Below are positions 5,383-9,220 of a DNA stretch of 9,220 nucleotides, in pieces. Within the stretch, counting starts at the first letter, position 1, and every line of letters begins with the position of its first letter. This DNA is from Methanosarcinales archaeon. Its GTDB lineage: Archaea > Halobacteriota > Methanosarcinia > Methanosarcinales > Methanogasteraceae. A program made the position numbers and the translations under genes. The notes below the pieces were generated by a model. The model worked only from the letters and a program-made list of their open reading frames with translations. It was not told where the DNA came from and did no database searches. The stretch is taken from the NCBI GenBank assembly GCA_030672605.1, contig DAOVGE010000056.1, positions 1-9,220 of the forward strand, written 5' to 3'.

Positions 5383-6716
5383 TGAAAATCGTAATTATTG
5401 GTGCCGGCGAAGTTGGATACTCCATTGCGAAAGCGTTATACGCGCATAACGACATCACCCTCATCGAGAGGGGTGAAGAATCCTGTAAAAGGGCAGGTGA
5501 GCTGGATGTACAGGTCATCAGGGGCAACGGTGCGAACGTTGACATCCTGAGGCAGGCTCTGCCAGCAGACCTCGTGGTCGCAGTAACAGGCAACGACGAG
5601 GTCAACGTCGTCTCCTGCATCGCTACAAAGTTGTTGACACATAGCGAAAAGGAGAGTATGACGATTGCCAGGGTCTCGAATCCGGAATACATCAACAAGC
5701 CGATAAATCACCGAAAAGAGGTCGGGATGGACTTTATGATCTGTCCCGAACTGACACTGGCATCCGGAGTCGCAGGAATCGTGTCGGTACCATCCGCTGT
5801 TGGCATGGACGCATTCGCGGATGGCAGGGTCCAGATGATGGAGTTCCGGGTGGGCAAGAATACGGCATTTGATGGGGAATCGCTCGCTGATGCCGAGATT
5901 CCGGACTGCTGCGTCGTCAGTGCGCTGATCCGGGGAAAGGAGATCACAATCCCACATGGTCCTGATGTCCTGAATGAAGGAGACCATGTGATCGTGATCG
6001 GGAAGCCAGAATCCATAACCGAGATTGAAGGAATGTTCGGCGGCATGGTAGGCGTCCATAACAAGGTCTTAATCGTTGGCGCGGGAATTGTTGGATTCTA
6101 CATCGCAAATCTGCTTGCGGAGCGCGGCGACGTAGATCTCAAGATTATCGATGCAGATGCGGGACGTTGCATGGAGATTGCGGGTGCGCTTCCGGATGCG
6201 CTGGTTTTGCAGGGTGATGGCACCGATGCACAACTTCTCAAATCAGAGGGCGCAGGTGAGATGAATGTGGTCATCGCAGCGACCGACAGCGACGAAAAGA
6301 ACCTTCTCTGCCTCTTGATCGCAAAGCAACTCGGCGCAAAGAAAGTCATCGCCAAGGTCGATCGATCCGATTACATGGAACTGTTTGAGATGGTGGGAAT
6401 CGATGCGGCACTCTCTCCGAAACAGGCGACAATCAACAGCGTCCTGCGTGTGACCATGGGTGCAGGAGTCGAGTCACTTACAGCTCTTGAGGGTGAACGG
6501 GCAGAGATCGTTGAACTGGTAGCAGCCCCGGGATCGAAAATGACAAAGAAGCCGCTTGACCGGATCAAGTTTCCGAAGGGCGCCATTGTGAGCGTGATTG
6601 TGCGCAACGAGGATGTGATCGTGCCGAGAGGCACCCACCAGATCCAGGCAGGCGACCGGGTCGTGGTCTTTGCGCTGACATCGGTTCTGCCGAAGGTGAA
6701 GAAACTCTTTAGCTGA
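5382..6716 (+). CDS. trkA: TrkA-type K+ transport regulatory subunit, two RCK modules
   Basis: A 444-residue peripheral protein that gates Trk potassium channels by binding NAD(H) or nucleotides at the inner membrane face. Two RCK-N Rossmann units are visible: KIVIIGAGEVGYSIA (3-17, GAGEVG at 7-12) with acidic E29 at the end of strand two, and KVLIVGAGIVGFYIA (228-242, GAGIVG 233-238) with D257. Each is followed by a TrkA-C module (about 148-220, ending DHVIVIGKPE, and about 375-440, ending DRVVVFALTS). This full-length double arrangement is that of classical TrkA, not the short KtrA. No TrkH/TrkG channel gene is in the window. The start ATG 5382 follows GTGAT at 5372-5376. The stop TGA (6714-6716) lies inside the direct repeat flanking a MITE copy. 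Confidence 0.93.
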   Translation: MKIVIIGAGEVGYSIAKALYAHNDITLIERGEESCKRAGELDVQVIRGNGANVDILRQALPADLVVAVTGNDEVNVVSCIATKLLTHSEKESMTIARVSNPEYINKPINHRKEVGMDFMICPELTLASGVAGIVSVPSAVGMDAFADGRVQMMEFRVGKNTAFDGESLADAEIPDCCVVSALIRGKEITIPHGPDVLNEGDHVIVIGKPESITEIEGMFGGMVGVHNKVLIVGAGIVGFYIANLLAERGDVDLKIIDADAGRCMEIAGALPDALVLQGDGTDAQLLKSEGAGEMNVVIAATDSDEKNLLCLLIAKQLGAKKVIAKVDRSDYMELFEMVGIDAALSPKQATINSVLRVTMGAGVESLTALEGERAEIVELVAAPGSKMTKKPLDRIKFPKGAIVSVIVRNEDVIVPRGTHQIQAGDRVVVFALTSVLPKVKKLFS

Positions 6717-6718
6717 CA

Positions 6719-6862
6719 GTACTTACTCAATATTATGCGGATATCTGTATATAAAGTCACGAGATTACGCAAGATTAACACAGAAATCGTGTGGAGATGG
6801 CAACGCCTTTGCTTCGCAGACTGTGCAATCGTGTGGTTCCGACCATGCCATTGAGCATGTTC
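6719..6862 (-). mobile_element. MITE-like element, copy B (144 bp, inverted relative to copy A)
   Basis: The reverse complement matches 2639-2784 along its whole length, with a 2-base length difference near the GAACATG end. Terminal inverted repeats GTACTTACTCAAT (6719-6731) and ATTGAGCATGTTC (6850-6862) pair at 10 of 13 positions. Flanking direct repeats AGCTGACA (6711-6718) and AGCTGATA (6863-6870) agree at 7 of 8 positions and differ in sequence from those of copy A, which is what independent insertions would leave. The left flanking repeat contains the last codon and the stop of trkA, so insertion occurred exactly at the gene end without changing the protein. No ORF of its own. Confidence 0.75.
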
Positions 6863-6903
6863 AGCTGATACAATCCGTGGTCAATATCTGCACATATATC
6901 TGC

Positions 6904-7023
6904 CGAATATATCTCCAAACCCCTTATGCTGTACATACATCATCAAACATCACAAAAAACTGATGGGCTGTAGCATAACAATCACGTTTAAGTACCAAAA
7001 GGAGAGATACTATACCGGAGGAT
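6904..7023 (+). promoter_or_regulatory. Promoter region and ribosome-binding site of ftsZ
   Basis: The 160 bases between the MITE flank and ftsZ hold no gene. TATA-like sequences are GAATATATCT (about 6905-6914), which would give a leader near 90 bases, and CGTTTAAGTA (about 6984-6993), which would give a leader under 20 bases. A strong Shine-Dalgarno site GGAGGAT lies at 7017-7023, 6 bases before ATG 7030, and fixes the ftsZ start. Which promoter is used cannot be told. Confidence 0.45.
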
Positions 7024-7029
7024 TGAATT

Positions 7030-8136
7030 ATGAAATCTATCGTGGAAGAAGCACTATCTCGAGCAGAAATGGAGGTAGAATCTCCTGTATACCTCCAGGA
7101 CCAATCCACCGAGACCGATCAGGAATTGGAGAAGATTCTCTCGGAACTTCGAACCAATATCGCTGTGGTCGGTTGCGGCGGTGGTGGCTCCAACACCATC
7201 CAGCGGATGATGGAGGACGGCATCGCAGGTGCCGGATTATGCGCTCTGAACACGGATGCTCAGCATCTGCTCTACATCAACGCCAGCCAGAAGGTCTTGA
7301 TCGGGCGTAAGAACACCAAGGGACTGGGCGCTGGCAGTATGCCGCAGATCGGTGAAGCTGCCGCTGAAGAGAGCCTGGACGAGATTCAGGGCGTCGTGGC
7401 GGGTACAGACATGGTCTTCATCACCTGCGGACTTGGCGGCGGCACTGGCACGGGGGCAGCGCCAATCGTTGCGAAAGCTGCGCAGGATGCTGGTGCATTG
7501 ACAATCTCGATTGTGACGCTTCCGTTCACAGTGGAAGGCTCGATCCGGCGGAGTAATGCCGAAGCAGGGCTTAAACGGCTGATGGAAGTCTCTGACACCG
7601 TGATCGTTGTTCCCAACGACCGGTTGATGGAAGTTGTGCCAAGGCTCCCGCTGCAGGTTGCCTTCAAGGTATGCGACGAGGTTCTGTTGCGCGCGGTGAA
7701 GGGCATAACCGAACTGATCACGAAACCAGGGCTGGTCAATCTCGATTTCGCAGATGTACGCACGATTATGCAGAAGGGCGGCGTTGCGATGATAGGGCTT
7801 GGCGAGGCAGAAGGCGAGAACAAAGCTGCGGAATCGGTGAAGAAAGCACTGAGGAGCCCGCTACTTGATGTAGACATCTCCGGCGCAACTGCTGCGCTTG
7901 TGAATGTGGTCGGTGGGCAGGACATGACCGTTGCCGAAGCAGAAGGCGTTGTTGAGGAGGTCTATCAACGTATTGATCCGAACGCTCGCTTGATATGGGG
8001 TGCACAGATCGATCCATCGCTTGAGAACTCGGTACGCACCATGCTTGTTGTAACAGGCGTCAAATCTCCGCAGATTTACGGAAAAGGCTCCGGAACGAAC
8101 GTCATCAGAAAATACGGCATTGATTTTGTCTGCTAA
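7030..8136 (+). CDS. ftsZ: Cell-division GTPase FtsZ (FtsZ1-like)
   Basis: A 368-residue tubulin-like GTPase that polymerises into the division ring. Visible motifs are IAVVGCGGGGSNTI (44-57), ALNTDAQHL (72-80), the tubulin signature GGGTGTGAAP (136-145), the PNDRLM base-contacting segment (195-200) and the T7 loop NLDFADV (237-243) needed for GTP hydrolysis. The start MKSIVEEALSRAE resembles the N terminus of archaeal FtsZ1 proteins (MDSIVEDA-like) more than FtsZ2, and FtsZ1 is the paralogue usually found beside secE, as here. The first 40 residues are an acidic, probably flexible tail. All catalytic elements are present. The secE start is 2 bases after the stop, so the two form one transcript. 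Confidence 0.96.
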   Translation: MKSIVEEALSRAEMEVESPVYLQDQSTETDQELEKILSELRTNIAVVGCGGGGSNTIQRMMEDGIAGAGLCALNTDAQHLLYINASQKVLIGRKNTKGLGAGSMPQIGEAAAEESLDEIQGVVAGTDMVFITCGLGGGTGTGAAPIVAKAAQDAGALTISIVTLPFTVEGSIRRSNAEAGLKRLMEVSDTVIVVPNDRLMEVVPRLPLQVAFKVCDEVLLRAVKGITELITKPGLVNLDFADVRTIMQKGGVAMIGLGEAEGENKAAESVKKALRSPLLDVDISGATAALVNVVGGQDMTVAEAEGVVEEVYQRIDPNARLIWGAQIDPSLENSVRTMLVVTGVKSPQIYGKGSGTNVIRKYGIDFVC

Positions 8137-8138
8137 AC

Positions 8139-8321
8139 ATGGAACTAAACGATTTCATCAAACTTGGCGAGTACACAAGGGTGCTCAAGCTGGCAAGAAA
8201 ACCGAATAAAGACGAATTCACGATGATCGCAAAGGTTGCCGGCGCAGGAATATTGTTGATCGGACTCATCGGCTTCATAGTATTCCTGGTGCTGACAGAG
8301 ATACCAGGTGGGATCTTCTGA
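8139..8321 (+). CDS. secE: Preprotein translocase subunit SecE (Sec61 gamma)
   Basis: A 60-residue protein with the archaeal SecE layout: an amphipathic N-terminal helix with the conserved LARKPNKDEFTMIAKV segment (18-33), then one membrane helix (about 34-52, GAGILLIGLIGFIVFLVL). It clamps the SecY channel in the cytoplasmic membrane. ATG 8139 lies 2 bases after the ftsZ stop, indicating translational coupling. In many euryarchaea secE is followed by the transcription factor gene spt5/nusG and ribosomal protein genes; here pyrC on the opposite strand follows instead. Confidence 0.92.
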   Translation: MELNDFIKLGEYTRVLKLARKPNKDEFTMIAKVAGAGILLIGLIGFIVFLVLTEIPGGIF

Positions 8322-8323
8322 GG

Positions 8324-8361
8324 GGTCAGATACCAACGAGTTAATGGGTTAACGAGTGACC
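8324..8361. other. Inverted repeat between convergent secE and pyrC
   Basis: The 59-base gap has a short hairpin, GTTAA (8340-8344)-TGGG-TTAAC (8349-8353), nested within GGTCA (8324-8328)/TGACC (8357-8361), with the word AACGAGT repeated at 8335-8341 and 8351-8357. A role in transcript ends of the convergent genes is possible. There is no T-run, so it may not be a terminator. Confidence 0.35.
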
Positions 8362-8380
8362 ACAAGCTCGATTGGTGTGA

Positions 8381-9220
8381 TCAATCCGCATACCCTCTTC
8401 CACATAGAAATTTCCCTCTACCCCGCTTGCACGCGATCTCACCATCGTACACAATCTCCCCTCTAGACAGCACCACATCGGGAAATATACCTTCTTTTCC
8501 CTCGAATGGAGTCCATCCTACCTTGCTATGGAGCTCCTCTCCTTTTATCGCACGGACGTTCTTAGTATCAACGATAACGAGGTCTGCATCACGCCCTTTC
8601 GCAATTCTTCCCTTACAATCGAGCCCAAAGATCTGCGCAGGTTTCGTAGTCATCGCTTCGATCACCCGCCACAACGGAATCAAGTTCTGCTTTGCAGCGT
8701 GCAGCATCAGTGGCAGCGTGGTCTCGACGCCGGGAACGCCAGCAGGCGCACTCCAGATATCAGTTCTCTTCTCCTCCTCGGTGTGCGGCGCATGATCTGA
8801 TGCGATGATGTCGATTGTGCCGTCGTTTAAGGCATTCCACAGATGCTGGAGGCACCGCTTTCTGAGCGGCGGATTCATCTTCCCGAACGTTCCGAGACGC
8901 TCCCAATCGCCGTACTGGAGAAATAGGTGGTGCGGCGCAACCTCGCATGTGACAGGAACCTCGTTTCCACCATATTTAATCCGCCGGATCACGCCTACGC
9001 CTTCTCTCGTGCTCAGATGGCAGATGTGCGTGCGTGCGTGAAAATCATCCTTCTGCGTCGCTGAAACTTCTCTTCCCCCCCTATCCACCCCCTCCTCTCG
9101 CACCTCTTGGACATCCTGTATCTCCTGCATCTCGAGCACCTGCTCGATTGCGAGCGCCTCGCAGATGTTCGGGCGTGCGCGTGAATAAACCTCGGGGCGG
9201 CGTATCCTGTGCAATTCTTC
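8381..9220 (-). CDS. pyrC: Dihydroorotase, C-terminal part (5' end outside window)
   Basis: The last 279 residues of a protein usually about 420-430 long; the frame stays open to the window edge, so the N-terminal HxH metal site is off-window. Dihydroorotase cyclises carbamoyl aspartate to dihydroorotate in pyrimidine synthesis. Visible class I features are THICHLST (metal-binding histidines), CEVAPHHLFL, FGKMNPPLR, the catalytic aspartate block IDIIASDHAPHT, and SAPAGVPGVETTLPLML, ending with GRIAKGRDADLVIVD and KVGWTPFEGK. Between the helix RPNICEALAIEQVLE and ARTHICHLST there are roughly 25 more residues than is usual, Glu/Gln-rich (EMQEIQDVQEVREEGVDRGG). The gene is convergent to secE. 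Hydantoinase or allantoinase are alternatives in the same superfamily, but the wording of the motifs fits PyrC. Confidence 0.93.
   Translation of the reverse strand, partial: EELHRIRRPEVYSRARPNICEALAIEQVLEMQEIQDVQEVREEGVDRGGREVSATQKDDFHARTHICHLSTREGVGVIRRIKYGGNEVPVTCEVAPHHLFLQYGDWERLGTFGKMNPPLRKRCLQHLWNALNDGTIDIIASDHAPHTEEEKRTDIWSAPAGVPGVETTLPLMLHAAKQNLIPLWRVIEAMTTKPAQIFGLDCKGRIAKGRDADLVIVDTKNVRAIKGEELHSKVGWTPFEGKEGIFPDVVLSRGEIVYDGEIACKRGRGKFLCGRGYAD

Noticed and set aside
5436..6059. 207-codon minus-strand frame opposite trkA
   Set aside because: It lies wholly within the first half of trkA, which has complete Rossmann and TrkA-C motifs; the antisense product has no recognisable pattern.
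7386..7925. 179-codon minus-strand frame opposite ftsZ
   Set aside because: Low-complexity Ser/Thr/Pro/Ala product opposite a conserved GTPase core; a composition artefact.
8381..9214. pyrC starting inside the window at the TTG near 9214
   Set aside because: The frame is open to the window edge, family length is about 420 residues, and the essential N-terminal metal site is missing, so the true start lies outside.

Overview
The window is a piece of euryarchaeal chromosome of roughly balanced G+C. Archaeal markers are a two-repeat tRNA-splicing endonuclease, a type II (archaeal) glyceraldehyde-3-phosphate dehydrogenase, a KaiC/RAD55-type ATPase, an FtsZ1-like cell-division protein followed by a 60-residue SecE/Sec61-gamma, a tRNA gene without encoded CCA, TATA-type promoters and Shine-Dalgarno sites of the GGAGG / AGGTGAT kind. 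The mix fits a methanogen-type or related anaerobic euryarchaeote (Methanosarcinales/ANME/Archaeoglobales neighbourhood). That placement is inference; nothing in the window names the species.

Layout. Positions 1-462 (+) hold the end of ilvD (dihydroxy-acid dehydratase). Convergent to it is an AT-richer antitoxin/PIN-domain toxin pair (506-1329, -), then endA (1439-2476, -). EndA diverges from a tRNA-Val(CAC) gene (2532-2605, +), apparently from one shared TATA element. The + strand then carries a KaiC-like ATPase (2967-3713), an uncharacterised small protein (about 3773-4159), a 58-residue CooT-family protein (4177-4353), gap (4356-5357) and trkA (5382-6716). After a 313-base gap come ftsZ (7030-8136) and secE (8139-8321), only 2 bases apart. 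The window ends with the C-terminal two thirds of dihydroorotase pyrC (8381-9220, -), convergent to secE.

The main non-coding discovery is a pair of about 145-bp elements in opposite orientation, at 2639-2784 and 6719-6862. They are about 85 % identical by hand alignment and have imperfect 13-bp terminal inverted repeats. Each is flanked by its own 8-bp direct repeat (7 of 8 matching). This is the signature of a miniature inverted-repeat transposable element (MITE). The two copies bracket the kaiC-to-trkA block, and one inserted at the trkA stop codon.

Other points of interest are an EndA whose N-terminal repeat, usually catalytically dead, seems to keep the Tyr/His/Lys triad; a near-symmetrical TATA element serving endA and tRNA-Val; iterated motifs over the toxin-antitoxin promoter; a five-codon ORF whose stop overlaps the trkA start; and a low-complexity insertion in dihydroorotase. 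I see no CRISPR array, rRNA, prophage or large defence/biosynthetic system. Apart from the MITE and the toxin-antitoxin pair, this is mostly housekeeping sequence.
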